DNA of 64,000 nt from Fibrobacter sp. UWB15 (GTDB lineage Bacteria; Fibrobacterota; Fibrobacteria; Fibrobacterales; Fibrobacteraceae), in NCBI RefSeq assembly GCF_900177705.1, contig NZ_FXBA01000001.1:248001-312000 (forward strand), given 5' to 3'. Shown here piece by piece: positions 8,739 to 18,016 of this stretch. The notes beneath the pieces were generated by a model. The model was not told where the DNA came from, did not search any database, and worked only from the letters and a program-made list of their open reading frames with translations. Within the stretch, counting starts at the first letter, position 1. Each line of letters starts with the position of its first letter. The position numbers and the translations under genes are program-made.

Positions 8739-9770
8739 ATGAAGGTTACTGTACTTGGAACAGGTGGCTGGGGACTTTCCCTTGGCCAGGTGGTGTACGA
8801 AAATAAGAATGAAGTGATGTTCTGGACCAATTCCCAGGCCGAAGTGGACCTGCTCTCTACGGAACACCAGTACAAGGACAAACTCCCGGGCGTGATTTTC
8901 CCGGCAGACTTTAAGTATACGACCGATATGAACGCCGCCCTTGAAGGCTGCGATATGGTTTTGATTGTGGTGCCGAGCCAATTTATGGGTGGTGTCGCCA
9001 AGAATCTTGGCAAGTGGACTCCGGCCAAGGGCAAGGAACCGGTGGTGGTCTGTGCTACGAAGGGTATTCTCGAAGGCACGAACCAGCTCATGAGCGAAGT
9101 GCTCCTCGAAAACGTTCCTTGGCTCACCGAAGACAAAATGGTTGCCTTTAGTGGCCCGTCTCACGCCGAAGAAGTCAGCCGCCACATTCTGACGGCGATT
9201 GTCTCTGCTTGCGTGAACGAAGAATCTGCAAAGCTCGTGCAGAAGGCGATGAGCTGCTCTTACCTGCGTGTTTACACCTCTACCGATATCGTGGGTGTGG
9301 AACTCTGCGGTTCCGTGAAGAACGTAATCGCCATTGCTTCTGGTGTGCTTTATGGTCTCGAAGCCGGTGGCAAGTACAAGATTGGCGACAACACTCGTGC
9401 CGCTATCCTCACTCGCGGTCAGGCTGAAATGTGCCGTCTCGGTAAGGCTCTCGGCGCAAAGCCCGAAACCTTTGCTGGCCTTGCCGGTATGGGCGACTTG
9501 ATTGTGACTTGCCTTTCTCAGCACAGCCGCAACCGCTATGTGGGTGAACACATCGGCAAGGGCGAAACTATCGAACAGGTCCTCGGCGGCATGAAGATGG
9601 TGGCCGAAGGCGTTCCGACTTGCAAGAGCACCAAGGCTCTCGCTGACAAGCTCGGCGTCGAAATGCCGATCGTAAATGCCGTTCACGCCCTCCTTTTCGA
9701 AGGCAAGAACGTGGACGATGTTATCAAGGAAATGTGGGGCCGCGAACTCAAGACGGAAGTCTGGGAATAA
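8739..9770 (+). CDS. gpsA: NAD(P)H-dependent glycerol-3-phosphate dehydrogenase GpsA
   Basis: 343 residues, the usual length. The N-terminal Rossmann motif GTGGWG (residues 7-12) binds NAD(P)H. The family motifs SGPSHAEEV, GSVKNVIAIASG and GLAGMGDLIVTC are intact. The enzyme reduces dihydroxyacetone phosphate to sn-glycerol-3-phosphate for PlsY, encoded just upstream, so the two genes form a metabolic pair. GCGAGG lies upstream of the ATG. Its probable terminator lies inside the 3' end of the convergent gene (9802-9837). Confidence 0.97.
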   Translation: MKVTVLGTGGWGLSLGQVVYENKNEVMFWTNSQAEVDLLSTEHQYKDKLPGVIFPADFKYTTDMNAALEGCDMVLIVVPSQFMGGVAKNLGKWTPAKGKEPVVVCATKGILEGTNQLMSEVLLENVPWLTEDKMVAFSGPSHAEEVSRHILTAIVSACVNEESAKLVQKAMSCSYLRVYTSTDIVGVELCGSVKNVIAIASGVLYGLEAGGKYKIGDNTRAAILTRGQAEMCRLGKALGAKPETFAGLAGMGDLIVTCLSQHSRNRYVGEHIGKGETIEQVLGGMKMVAEGVPTCKSTKALADKLGVEMPIVNAVHALLFEGKNVDDVIKEMWGRELKTEVWE

Positions 9771-9775
9771 TCGCT

Positions 9776-11245
9776 TTAGAACCTTACAGAAATTCCCAAG
9801 TGGGTCGCAAATCCGTTACGGAATGCGACCCCTTTTTCTGTTTCTAGATCGCCGGATTTCTTCTCCTGTTCAGGAGTGACAGGTGTGTCGATTCCGGAGG
9901 GCGTGTCGCCGCCGGGACTGGTGGCTGGGTCGCCTTCGCTGCCGTTGCTTTCGCCGGGCAAGAATTCCTTGTAGCTTGAATAAACAGGAGCCAGCTGCGT
10001 AACGCTGTAATCCAAGGCGATGGTGACTGAACCTTCGCGGCGGAGTTCTGCCCCAAGGGAAAGAATGCCGCCGGCACTCTTCAGTTCTCGCCGATAGATT
10101 TCATGTTGCTTGTTATAGGTCAGCAGAATGAGTGTCTCGATTTGCTTGTCCATGTCAATGGCACCGCTGGCGTAGTAACCGTCAAGAGCCACACGTGGAT
10201 TAAAGGAATATTTGCGACCTAAGTGCCACTGGTATTCTGCACCGCCGATGACGCCCATGGCATCGAGGTCTGCGTCAATACGGAACATCTTCTGCAAGAA
10301 ACTGAAGGAAAGGGATTTTAGAACAGAGGTGGGGAGAGCCCTGTTGGGAGCGAGTGTCTCAAAAAAGCGGTCCTGGTTCGCTTCGATCTTTCCGGCGACG
10401 TGGACGTAATTCAAGTTCGTTTTCAGGTTCTTGTAATTCCATTGGGCTAAAAGCCAGTGCAATTGTGCGTCAAGAGGCACGTACATAAAGCGCTTGTAGC
10501 TTGATTCCTGATGGAAAATCCCGTACAGGTAAATGTCGGCGTCAATGTAGTTGTATTCCAGGCTTAAACGGCTTTGCCCGAGCTTAGCTCCGTATTCGCC
10601 GCGAGCCATCATCACGCTGATAGAATCCCTGATGTAATATTCCTTGTCCGGATTTTCAGGTGAAGACTGCAGGTATGTGCCCGAGATGCCAAAGTGATGA
10701 ATGCCTGGGTTGATTTCGGCGGAAATGTTACGGGCAAGCAAGTGGGTTTCCCAATCTACTGAAATTTCGGGAACGACATCGTTCTTGTTTTCAGAGATCC
10801 AGCGTATGTTACCCAGTTCTACAGAACCACGGGCTATGCTTGTGCCGATGCGGAAAAAGTCATCTGCCGAGTGTATGGCCAAGGTTGACTTTACAAAGGG
10901 CAGACTGCTGACATCGACACCGAGAGTAATGTATTTGAATTCGCTTTCAAAACCGATGCTGGCGATATCGAGGCTGTTGAAGCCTTTTACATCCCATTGG
11001 TCGGTGTAGCGACCTTGGTAGGTGATGTGCCGAAGATCGCCGTAGATTTTAAGGTTTTGAACTTCAAGCTGATCGTTGATGCCGCATTGCCTTGCCGAGA
11101 ACTGCTTGTCGCTGGTATGCAGCAAAAAGAGCCCACCGCAGTCGGTGAACCCGAGGTTGCTTAAAGAATGGGCCGCAATATTTGCGACCCCTAGAATAAA
11201 TAATATTTTATTTGCGACTTTCACGAAAGGCGTTAGTAATCCCAT
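9776..11245 (-). CDS. Outer-membrane beta-barrel-like protein, hypothetical
   Basis: 489 residues. The N-terminus contains a signal-like hydrophobic segment (ILFILGVANIAA). The body shows alternating hydrophobic/polar strands with many Tyr and Trp, and the C-terminus ends GISVRF, with the terminal Phe typical of proteins inserted by the Bam machinery. A Gly/Pro/Asp-rich stretch near residues 430-460 is probably a surface loop. The ATG at 11245 overlaps the upstream lipoprotein gene by 13 bp, which implies translational coupling; a GTG at 11224 would give a shorter signal peptide and is also possible. Substrate unknown. Confidence 0.65.
   Translation of the reverse strand: MGLLTPFVKVANKILFILGVANIAAHSLSNLGFTDCGGLFLLHTSDKQFSARQCGINDQLEVQNLKIYGDLRHITYQGRYTDQWDVKGFNSLDIASIGFESEFKYITLGVDVSSLPFVKSTLAIHSADDFFRIGTSIARGSVELGNIRWISENKNDVVPEISVDWETHLLARNISAEINPGIHHFGISGTYLQSSPENPDKEYYIRDSISVMMARGEYGAKLGQSRLSLEYNYIDADIYLYGIFHQESSYKRFMYVPLDAQLHWLLAQWNYKNLKTNLNYVHVAGKIEANQDRFFETLAPNRALPTSVLKSLSFSFLQKMFRIDADLDAMGVIGGAEYQWHLGRKYSFNPRVALDGYYASGAIDMDKQIETLILLTYNKQHEIYRRELKSAGGILSLGAELRREGSVTIALDYSVTQLAPVYSSYKEFLPGESNGSEGDPATSPGGDTPSGIDTPVTPEQEKKSGDLETEKGVAFRNGFATHLGISVRF
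9802..9837 (+). terminator. gpsA terminator embedded in the convergent gene
   Basis: GGGTCGCA (9802-9809) pairs with TGCGACCC (9824-9831) and is followed by CTTTTT on the plus strand. It lies about 30 bases past the gpsA stop, inside the last codons of the minus-strand barrel gene. Confidence 0.65.
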
Positions 11246-13071
11246 TCGTCATTGTAGGTGTAATCATCCCAGTCGTCATCGTCGTCTTCTTCCGATTCGG
11301 TGGCGATGATTTCCCAGAACTTATCAGCAGTCATGCCAGGGAGCACGCCGCCGAAGGTGATATCCGGGAAGATGATGTACTTACCGAAATCGCGAACTTC
11401 GTAGTCTTTGAGCTTGTCGCCTTCGACATAGCCGTTTACAAGAGCCTGGTAAGAAATGGTCTTCTTGCCGCTAGCATCCGTAAAGTAGAAGATGTTGTCG
11501 GTTGCATCCTGGTAGGCGGTTGCAAAGAGGTGCGTGCCGTTTTCAACCTTACAAACGTTAGAGCTGAGCTTGATCGGCGAGGGGACCGTTACGTTAGCGT
11601 CGTCGTCATCGCCATAATAGCTCTTAGATTCACCGAAGGTGATGGTGCAGTTGTCCAACTTCATGCTGTAGCACTTGTAGGTGTAGCCGCCATCCTTGTA
11701 GTCAACGTCCATGCACACTTGCCACTTGTAGTCCAACGGTTCTTCGTCGTCCCAAGAGTAGGCTTCGCGAGTCCATGCACTAAAGTAATCGACTGTGCCG
11801 GCCTTCGTAACCTGCTTTTCGAGTTCCCTTTCAAGTTCCATATCAACATAGGACTGATAAGCATCCATGTCTTCGGACCAGTAGAATCCGTCAACCGGGA
11901 CCTGCCATTCCGAGGCGTCGTTAATGTGGTGGTACGGCAGGTAGTCCTGGAAGCCGTCGGTAATGTCAAAGAACTTGGAGATGTTGATCGTAACCTTGGA
12001 ACCGCGGGGGAGTGTCACTTCGACACCAGTGCGGAGTCCTTGACGGTAATGTTCCAGAGAATCGATGGCCTTCTGGAAGTCTGTTGCGCTTACATCAGAC
12101 ATTTCACCGTCGCCCACGATGTAGGGGTCGTTCTTCTGAGTGGCGGTGCCATTCTTGGATTCTTCGATACCGTACTGCAGGCCGAGTTCCACGTAAGAGA
12201 TGGCGCTGTCGAGCAAGTTCGGAATGTTCTTGTAGCTCGTCTTCCAGCTGCTGTAAACGGTCGTCAAGGAGCTCTTTGTGTCAAACATCTTTTGCATCTG
12301 CTTCACGGCCAATTCCGGAACTTCACGAGAGCGGTCTGCTTCGTTCATCCAGTCGTAGCTGCCGTTGTCGGAGATGTCGATATTGATGCTTGCGCCAAAG
12401 GTAAGGATTGCCTTGGCGACAAAGAGAGCGCCCAATGCCGGAGCAAATTCGCCGCGGTCCAGTTCATAGGTGCGGTCTTCATAAGTGTACTTGCAGGTGA
12501 AGTCCTTGTTGTTCACCACGCTTCTCATGTAGATGACGGCGGAGTCCAAAGAAGGAATTGCCTGAGCCATGGCCGTCTGGGCCACGCTGGTCAGCAACTT
12601 ACCGTCAGAGGTCACGAGAATCTTGTTGAAGTCTTCGACGCCCATATCCGCAAGGTCTTGCTTGTTAGAAACGGTGTCGATAAAGCCCTTGATTTCCTTG
12701 TTGTTCACCAAGTCGGTGACGATGCTCAAAGCGTAACCCAGCTGGGCTTCGCAGTTGTTGGGGTGTGCATCAAGAACGCCCTTGAAAGTTGCCTTGGTTT
12801 GGGCACTGAATGCCTGTGCGGTGCGGAAATCACCATCACCCAAGCTCTTCAGGATGTCGGCGATGTTTGCCTTAGCCGATTCGAGCTGCTGCGTGACGCT
12901 AGCATCCGTAGAAACTTCACAACCGGATACGTCGAAACTCGGGGTGTCCGGGATGTCTGCGGGTGTAGACGGGTTGTTGTCGTTGGAACTGCTGCTGCCA
13001 CTATCGCCGCAGCCCGCCAAAAGTGACATGGCACTTACTGCACATACAAAGAATTTTTTTGAAAATCCCAT
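11233..13071 (-). CDS. Lipoprotein, hypothetical, partner of the barrel gene
   Basis: 612 residues from the ATG at 13071, preferred because GGAGG lies 9 bases upstream; the ATG at 13086 overlaps that site. The lipobox LLAGC gives a lipidated Cys near residue 20, followed by a Ser/Asn/Asp-rich linker. The next roughly 200 residues are helical and resemble TPR-like packing (TKATFKGVLDAHPNNCEAQ), while the C-terminal half is richer in beta, Tyr and Asp. The tail is very acidic (EEDDDDDWDD). It overlaps the following barrel gene by 13 bp, so lipoprotein and barrel are probably made together. No enzymatic motif is recognised. Confidence 0.7.
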   Translation of the reverse strand: MGFSKKFFVCAVSAMSLLAGCGDSGSSSSNDNNPSTPADIPDTPSFDVSGCEVSTDASVTQQLESAKANIADILKSLGDGDFRTAQAFSAQTKATFKGVLDAHPNNCEAQLGYALSIVTDLVNNKEIKGFIDTVSNKQDLADMGVEDFNKILVTSDGKLLTSVAQTAMAQAIPSLDSAVIYMRSVVNNKDFTCKYTYEDRTYELDRGEFAPALGALFVAKAILTFGASINIDISDNGSYDWMNEADRSREVPELAVKQMQKMFDTKSSLTTVYSSWKTSYKNIPNLLDSAISYVELGLQYGIEESKNGTATQKNDPYIVGDGEMSDVSATDFQKAIDSLEHYRQGLRTGVEVTLPRGSKVTINISKFFDITDGFQDYLPYHHINDASEWQVPVDGFYWSEDMDAYQSYVDMELERELEKQVTKAGTVDYFSAWTREAYSWDDEEPLDYKWQVCMDVDYKDGGYTYKCYSMKLDNCTITFGESKSYYGDDDDANVTVPSPIKLSSNVCKVENGTHLFATAYQDATDNIFYFTDASGKKTISYQALVNGYVEGDKLKDYEVRDFGKYIIFPDITFGGVLPGMTADKFWEIIATESEEDDDDDWDDYTYNDEWDY

Positions 13072-13169
13072 AACGGTTTCCTCCATTTGTTATTGTTAAA
13101 GAAAAATAACAAAAAAGTCGCCTAATTGCAAACAAAAAAACAAGTTTTTTTTTCAAAGGTGATGAAATG

Positions 13170-14111
13170 CTATTTCTTGCTGATAATCAGCACGATTGCA
13201 CCTTGAATTGCCTGGAAAAGCAGCGGAATGTAGCCCAGAAGTCCTGCGGAAAGCACGATAGGGGCGGGAATTCCTAAAATACCGGTAAAAAGGGCCACTT
13301 GAACGCCTTCGCGGACTCCAATACCGTTCAAAGAGATGGGTAACATCGAAACGATGGTGGTTATGCTAGTAAAAACCACCAAAATGCTGATGTCTATGCT
13401 CTGACCGACTGCCCTAAAGTAGGCGTAAGCCATGAAAAGGGTCAAAAACTGCAACCATAGGGAATCCAAAGACGATAGAACAACTTGTTTTTTATGCAGC
13501 CTGTAAATGGACAGGCTCTTCTGCATTTTAGGAATGAAGGTTAGCTTGTTTAAAACGACTGCCGGTACTGGTACTTTGTCTGAAAAAAGGCAAAGAACTA
13601 CAATGGCCATGCAGACCAAAAGGGCGATTGTCATGACGACCGTGTAAATAAAGGGAATTTCAGCTTTGTTTAAGGCGAAGGGGAGTGCTATGAAAAAGCA
13701 CAGGAACATGGCCAAAAGGCCTTGGATGCGCGAAAGGAATACTGCCGAAATGGATTGGCTCGTTTGGTTGAATTTTTTACCGAAAGCCAAAGATTTTAAG
13801 GCGTCGCCACCAAAGCCTGTGGGAAGTAGATTGTTAAAGAAGTATCCCATGGCGGTGTAGGCATAATAGGTCTTGAACGGAATTTCGGGGCCTTGAACCG
13901 AAAGTCCTTTCCAGCGGTTTGCCTGGACGACCATGATTAGTGTTGCCGCAACGAGGGTCGCGATGACCCAAGGTAGCATCCCGAGACTCCAGTTTTCAGC
14001 CACGCTTGCAAGCGGAATCTTGTAAAAAATGTAGGCAAAACCACCCACGCTAACAATTAGCTGGAGTATTCGTTTGACAAATAGCTTTGAAACGGTCTTA
14101 TTGGCTGCCAT
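13170..14111 (-). CDS. Flippase-like integral membrane protein (UPF0104 / LPG-synthase TM family)
   Basis: 313 residues from the ATG at 14111. A longer open frame extends upstream but would run through the convincing methyltransferase gene on the other strand. About eight hydrophobic segments are visible. The hallmarks NNLLPTGFGGDALK (about residues 90-105) and LPISLNGIGVREG (near 255-267) match the transmembrane domain of lysylphosphatidylglycerol synthase and YbhN-like proteins, which are implicated in lipid or glycolipid translocation (family knowledge). No C-terminal aminoacyl-transferase domain is present. It is divergent from a methyltransferase gene and near a glycosyltransferase, so a role in envelope glycolipid handling is plausible. 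Confidence 0.85.
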   Translation of the reverse strand: MAANKTVSKLFVKRILQLIVSVGGFAYIFYKIPLASVAENWSLGMLPWVIATLVAATLIMVVQANRWKGLSVQGPEIPFKTYYAYTAMGYFFNNLLPTGFGGDALKSLAFGKKFNQTSQSISAVFLSRIQGLLAMFLCFFIALPFALNKAEIPFIYTVVMTIALLVCMAIVVLCLFSDKVPVPAVVLNKLTFIPKMQKSLSIYRLHKKQVVLSSLDSLWLQFLTLFMAYAYFRAVGQSIDISILVVFTSITTIVSMLPISLNGIGVREGVQVALFTGILGIPAPIVLSAGLLGYIPLLFQAIQGAIVLIISKK

Positions 14112-14171
14112 TGAATACAATAATAGTATTTTTGACAAATAAAAAATTATATTTGCGTAAAAGAGGTTTTT

Positions 14172-14795
14172 ATGTACCGGAATAAAGCGCGTTACGATGT
14201 GGCCATGTTGGTGCCGAAAGATGTTAAAAGTGTCCTTGAAATTGGTGCTGGCGCTGGACTGAACTATGTGATTTATCCGAAAGACGCCTACAAGGTGGCG
14301 ATTGAGCCCGAAAACAGGACAGATACCCATACGATAGACAAGGTTCCGGGCGGTTTTAACGAATACCACCATGTTTTCTATGAACAGTACACCGAAGACA
14401 AAAAGTTTGATCTCGTGGTCATGTGCGATGTGCTGGAACATGTGAACGATCCGGTGGATCTCATTAATTTCTGCAAGAAGCACCTCAATCCCGAAGGTCA
14501 TATCCTCGTGTCGCTTCCGAATTTCTGCTGTGCCGAAAATCTCTTGAAAATCATCATCACCCGCGATTTCCGCTACTTTAAGCCGGACGAGGGTGAACAT
14601 GCGTTGGGCGTTTTAGACATCAACCACAAGACCTTTTGGACCAAGAAGAGTTTTGTCCGTTTTGCCAAGGAAAACGGCCTTGAAGTTGAAAAAATCGTAG
14701 GTATTCGTAAACAGCTCAAGTTTATGCCGGGCCTTTTGAGCCATTCTAGCTTTATCCCGTTTCAGTACGGGTTCTTGACAAAACTAAAGAAATAA
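14172..14795 (+). CDS. Class I SAM-dependent methyltransferase
   Basis: 207 residues. VLEIGAGAGLNY (about residues 20-31) is motif I of the Rossmann-like methyltransferase fold, and DLVVMCDVLEHVNDP (near 80-95) is the motif-IV region, with LNPEGHILVSLPN following. This matches the Methyltransf_11/23 group, which often acts on cell-surface saccharides or lipids. The start has an AAGAGG ribosome-binding site. The 3' end overlaps the convergent glycosyltransferase gene by 12 bp. The substrate is not known; the surrounding genes suggest a surface glycan. Confidence 0.85.
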   Translation: MYRNKARYDVAMLVPKDVKSVLEIGAGAGLNYVIYPKDAYKVAIEPENRTDTHTIDKVPGGFNEYHHVFYEQYTEDKKFDLVVMCDVLEHVNDPVDLINFCKKHLNPEGHILVSLPNFCCAENLLKIIITRDFRYFKPDEGEHALGVLDINHKTFWTKKSFVRFAKENGLEVEKIVGIRKQLKFMPGLLSHSSFIPFQYGFLTKLKK

Positions 14796-15878
14796 ACTTT
14801 CTATTGTTTCGCGGATTTTCTTGGCGCTATCTTCCCAAGAAAATTTGGAGACCCAGGCGTCAATTTCGGCGTCGTATTTCCCCTTGTCGTCAATCGATTT
14901 TTCAAGGGCGTCAGCAATGCTTGCCGGGTCGGTGGGGTTGAAGTAGTTGGCCACGTTGCCGCCGACTTCGGGCATCGACGAGGTGTTGGAGCAGGCCACG
15001 GGTGTGCCACAGGCGAATGCTTCGAGAATGGGCAGGCCGAATCCTTCGTACAGCGAGGGAAGCACAAACAGGTCTGCCAGGTTGTAAAAATTCACCAGGT
15101 CGTCCTGGCTGACCATGCCGGCATGAATGGTCAAGTCTACAATTCCCAATTCCTTTTCCTGGGTTGCCTTGGTGCGACCGTTAAAGGCCTTGCCGACAAA
15201 AATCAGGCGGCAGTTTTCTTTGCCCTTCATTTGGGCAAAACCCTTGAGTAATCCATTCAAATTCTTGTGTGGCAACAAGTTACCGACATAGAGCAGAATC
15301 TTCTTGTCTCGGGGAATGTTGAATTTCTTGTACAGGTAGTCGTACTCATGAGGAGTCTTGCGGACGAATTCTTTTCCGACTCCAGAGGGGATGACTCTTA
15401 TCTTGGATTCGTCGGTCTTGTATAGGCGCAAGAGGTCTCGTTTGGTGCTCTCGGAAACGACGATAATCTTGTCGGCTCGCTTGCTAATGAACCAGAAGAT
15501 GAACTTGAAATACCAATGCACGATTTTCATCGGCAAGAATTCGGGGTAAATCAAGTGGGTGAGGTCGTGGATTGTCACCACCATTTTGCCGCGGTAGAAC
15601 AGCGGTACGTTGCAGTGGGGAATGTGCAAAACGTCAGGTTTTTCGCGGTATAGAGCACGGTAGGGGAATTTTAGCTGTTCCTTGTAGCCATAAATGCTGC
15701 AGATAAACGGAATGTGCTTGGGAACCATTTTGTAGGCGACTAGATCTTTGGGAGCTCCAAGGGCGATCGTGTAACCGACGTCTTTTAACCAGTGCTGAAT
15801 GCAGGTCCCGATACCGGAACGGGCGACCATACGGGCGTCAATGGCGATTTTTAAATTCTTATTTCCGGTATTGCTCAT
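14784..15878 (-). CDS. Glycosyltransferase family 4 (GT-B)
   Basis: 364 residues from the ATG at 15878 ([17 protein letters not shown]). Upstream in-frame sequence is an A/T homopolymer and not credible as coding. [17 protein letters not shown], the start of the C-terminal domain with [17 protein letters not shown], and [22 protein letters not shown] are classic GT4 features; the E-x7-E motif is E-GFGLPIL-E. The N-terminal [11 protein letters not shown] fits mannosyl- or rhamnosyl-transferase relatives. It probably adds a sugar to a cell-surface glycan. Convergent with the methyltransferase gene. Confidence 0.9.
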   Translation of the reverse strand: MSNTGNKNLKIAIDARMVARSGIGTCIQHWLKDVGYTIALGAPKDLVAYKMVPKHIPFICSIYGYKEQLKFPYRALYREKPDVLHIPHCNVPLFYRGKMVVTIHDLTHLIYPEFLPMKIVHWYFKFIFWFISKRADKIIVVSESTKRDLLRLYKTDESKIRVIPSGVGKEFVRKTPHEYDYLYKKFNIPRDKKILLYVGNLLPHKNLNGLLKGFAQMKGKENCRLIFVGKAFNGRTKATQEKELGIVDLTIHAGMVSQDDLVNFYNLADLFVLPSLYEGFGLPILEAFACGTPVACSNTSSMPEVGGNVANYFNPTDPASIADALEKSIDDKGKYDAEIDAWVSKFSWEDSAKKIRETIESLFL

Positions 15879-15959
15879 AAAAATTGCGTTTTTTTTTTTG
15901 ACGAAAAATACATTATTTTGCAAAACAGGTGTTTTTTATTGCATCTAAAATAAAAAAAA

Positions 15960-15988
15960 TTGCAAATAAAAGGAACTTTTGTTATATT
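15960..15988 (+). promoter_or_regulatory. Sigma70-like promoter for the twin-LamG lipoprotein
   Basis: TTGCAA (15960-15965), a 17-base spacer and TATATT (15983-15988) lie 28 bases upstream of the start codon. A small palindrome, TCTTA-CGAA-TAAGA (15991-16004), covers the expected transcription start. Confidence 0.5.
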
Positions 15989-16016
15989 ATTCTTACGAAT
16001 AAGAATGGAGGACTTT

Positions 16017-17939
16017 ATGAGTCAAAAAATGGTGAAATGGCTTTCGGCTTCTTTGGTGGCTATGGGAGCCTTTCTTTGGGGATGTTCCGAATCGGATCCG
16101 GCTCCAGATAAGATAATCTCTAACGATGGTTCGGTATTCCAGAAAAACGACTCCAAGAATATGTGGGCTCGAATCGATGAATTGGGCATTGCCGGCTATT
16201 TCGATTCTCTTTCTCAAGACCAGGGGGCTCCCATTATCGGTGGCTCTGCCCTTGTGAATGGCCGTTGTGCCGCTCCGGCGCTTGCCATGGATGAAAATAC
16301 CCGCTACTTGGACGAACTGGAATCGCTGTTTGACGAAGGCGAAATGGTCGAAGGTGTCTGCGGAAAAGCACTTAAGTTGCAAGATGGCCAGGTGGCCCCT
16401 CTCGGTGTGAACCTGATTGACTCCATGAAGGTCGGAACGGTAGAATTCTGGTTCCGCCCGAACGAAGACTTTTACGACAAGGCGCGTACCCTTATCGGTA
16501 ACGATGGCGCCCGAATTCATTTCTTCTATAAAGATGGCGAACTCTATTTCCAGAAGAACCATCATAACTTGCATTACTATGTAAATGGCAAGGCAAAACT
16601 CAAGGATGACTGGAACCTGATTGCAGGCCAGTGGGGCGACGGCTACATGAGCGTGTGGGTTAACGGCCAGTTGGTTGCCAAGGTGGAACATGACAAGGGC
16701 TATGCTCCGGCTATGCGTGGAGTTCCGTTCGAAAATCTGGTGGTAATCGGTTACAAGTCTAGCTGCTGCATGGAAGGCCCTGGTCAGTATAGTGCCATGA
16801 CCACTTCAGGTTCCTTCGACCAGTTCCGCATTTCCAATATTACGCGATACAAGATGGCTGATGATGCCGTTGTTGAACCTGATACTTTAACTTCCGATAC
16901 GGCTGTTGTTGATACTTTACCGAAGGATTCGTTGGTGGATGACACCTTGGTTAACGATACGATTGTTGACGACACGATTTTGAATATCGATACGGTGCCC
17001 GCGCCTTTGGAACAACCGTTGTGGTCGCTGTTGGCGGCTCAGGGATCGCGCTACTTTGAAAATGCTACGGCTCCGGTGGCATCGGCTGCCGTTAAGAAGT
17101 GTGTCGCACCTGCTCTTGTAATGGACGATTCCACTCTTTATCTGGATGAACTTGAAACGGTCTACCGTGAAGGTGAATCGGTCGATGGCGTTTGCGGCAA
17201 GGCGATTTCCTTGAAGAGTGGTGAAGTCGCTCCGACAGGAATCAATCTGGTTGATGCGATGGCTGCCGGTACGGTTGAATTCTGGTTCCGCCCGAATGAC
17301 GATTTCTTTGAAATCGCCCGTACGCTCCTCGGCAACGATGGCGCCCGCGTGCATTTCTTCTACAAGAATGGCGAACTTTATTTCCAGAAGAACCATCATA
17401 ACAAGCACTTCTTTGTGAAGGGTGCCGTAGAACTGAAGAAGGATTGGAACCTGATTGCCGGTCAGTGGGGCAACGGCTCTATGAGCCTTTGGGTGAATGG
17501 CGAAAAGGTTGCCAATATGGTTCATACAGAAGGTTACGAAGCTGCCAACCGCAGTAATCCTTACGAAAACTTGTTCGTAATTGGATTTAAGTCGGACTGC
17601 TGCATGGAAGGTCCTGGTCAGAATGAAGCTATGACCACTTCCGGTGCGTATGACCAGCTGAGAATCTCGAATGTGGTTCGCTACAATTCTGGAGATCAGT
17701 CCTCGGTACTTGAACCGGATACAACGAATGTCATGGATACGACGATTACCGTGGATACGATTTTGACCCCAGTGGATACCACTGCGACGATTGATCCTAT
17801 TACCTCTTCAAATTCTCATGATTCGGCTTATGTTGATTCGATAGACTATACAGACACGGAACGTTATCCGCTTGTCGTGTATGATTCTTTGGGTAGAGCG
17901 GCTATTTTTGGCATTCCCTTTGAAGATTCAAAAAATTAA
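16017..17939 (+). CDS. Lipoprotein with two LamG/concanavalin-like domains
   Basis: 640 residues from the ATG at 16017, with GGAGG upstream. The lipobox FLWGC gives a lipidated Cys near residue 22. Two closely similar domains (about residues 82-278 and 360-558) each contain GTVEFWFRP, NDGARxHFFYK, LYFQKNHHN, NLIAGQWG and CCMEGPGQ, the layout of a LamG_3/concanavalin-like jelly roll, often carbohydrate-binding. Each carries paired Cys. They are joined by an Asp/Thr/Val linker built of DT-x3-DT type repeats, and a similar linker follows the second domain. It is probably a surface-displayed glycan-binding protein, which fits a fibre-degrading organism. Confidence 0.8.
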   Translation: MSQKMVKWLSASLVAMGAFLWGCSESDPAPDKIISNDGSVFQKNDSKNMWARIDELGIAGYFDSLSQDQGAPIIGGSALVNGRCAAPALAMDENTRYLDELESLFDEGEMVEGVCGKALKLQDGQVAPLGVNLIDSMKVGTVEFWFRPNEDFYDKARTLIGNDGARIHFFYKDGELYFQKNHHNLHYYVNGKAKLKDDWNLIAGQWGDGYMSVWVNGQLVAKVEHDKGYAPAMRGVPFENLVVIGYKSSCCMEGPGQYSAMTTSGSFDQFRISNITRYKMADDAVVEPDTLTSDTAVVDTLPKDSLVDDTLVNDTIVDDTILNIDTVPAPLEQPLWSLLAAQGSRYFENATAPVASAAVKKCVAPALVMDDSTLYLDELETVYREGESVDGVCGKAISLKSGEVAPTGINLVDAMAAGTVEFWFRPNDDFFEIARTLLGNDGARVHFFYKNGELYFQKNHHNKHFFVKGAVELKKDWNLIAGQWGNGSMSLWVNGEKVANMVHTEGYEAANRSNPYENLFVIGFKSDCCMEGPGQNEAMTTSGAYDQLRISNVVRYNSGDQSSVLEPDTTNVMDTTITVDTILTPVDTTATIDPITSSNSHDSAYVDSIDYTDTERYPLVVYDSLGRAAIFGIPFEDSKN

Positions 17940-17963
17940 AAAATCAGAACCTGTTTAAACCAA

Positions 17964-17989
17964 GTCCCGCATCGCTGCGGGCTTTTTTC
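17964..17989 (+). terminator. Intrinsic terminator
   Basis: CCCGC-ATCGCT-GCGGG followed by CTTTTTT, 25 bases past the twin-LamG gene and just before dnaE. Confidence 0.85.
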
Positions 17990-18016
17990 TTAGGCTCCAT
18001 TTACTAAATTGCAGGT

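Noticed and set aside
11212-13026. 604-codon plus-strand frame opposite the lipoprotein gene
   Set aside because: Val/Phe/His-rich antisense product; the minus-strand gene has a lipobox and a good ribosome-binding site.
14112-14600. Upstream extension of the flippase-like gene
   Set aside because: It would overlap the methyltransferase gene on the other strand. The ATG at 14111 gives the normal family start.
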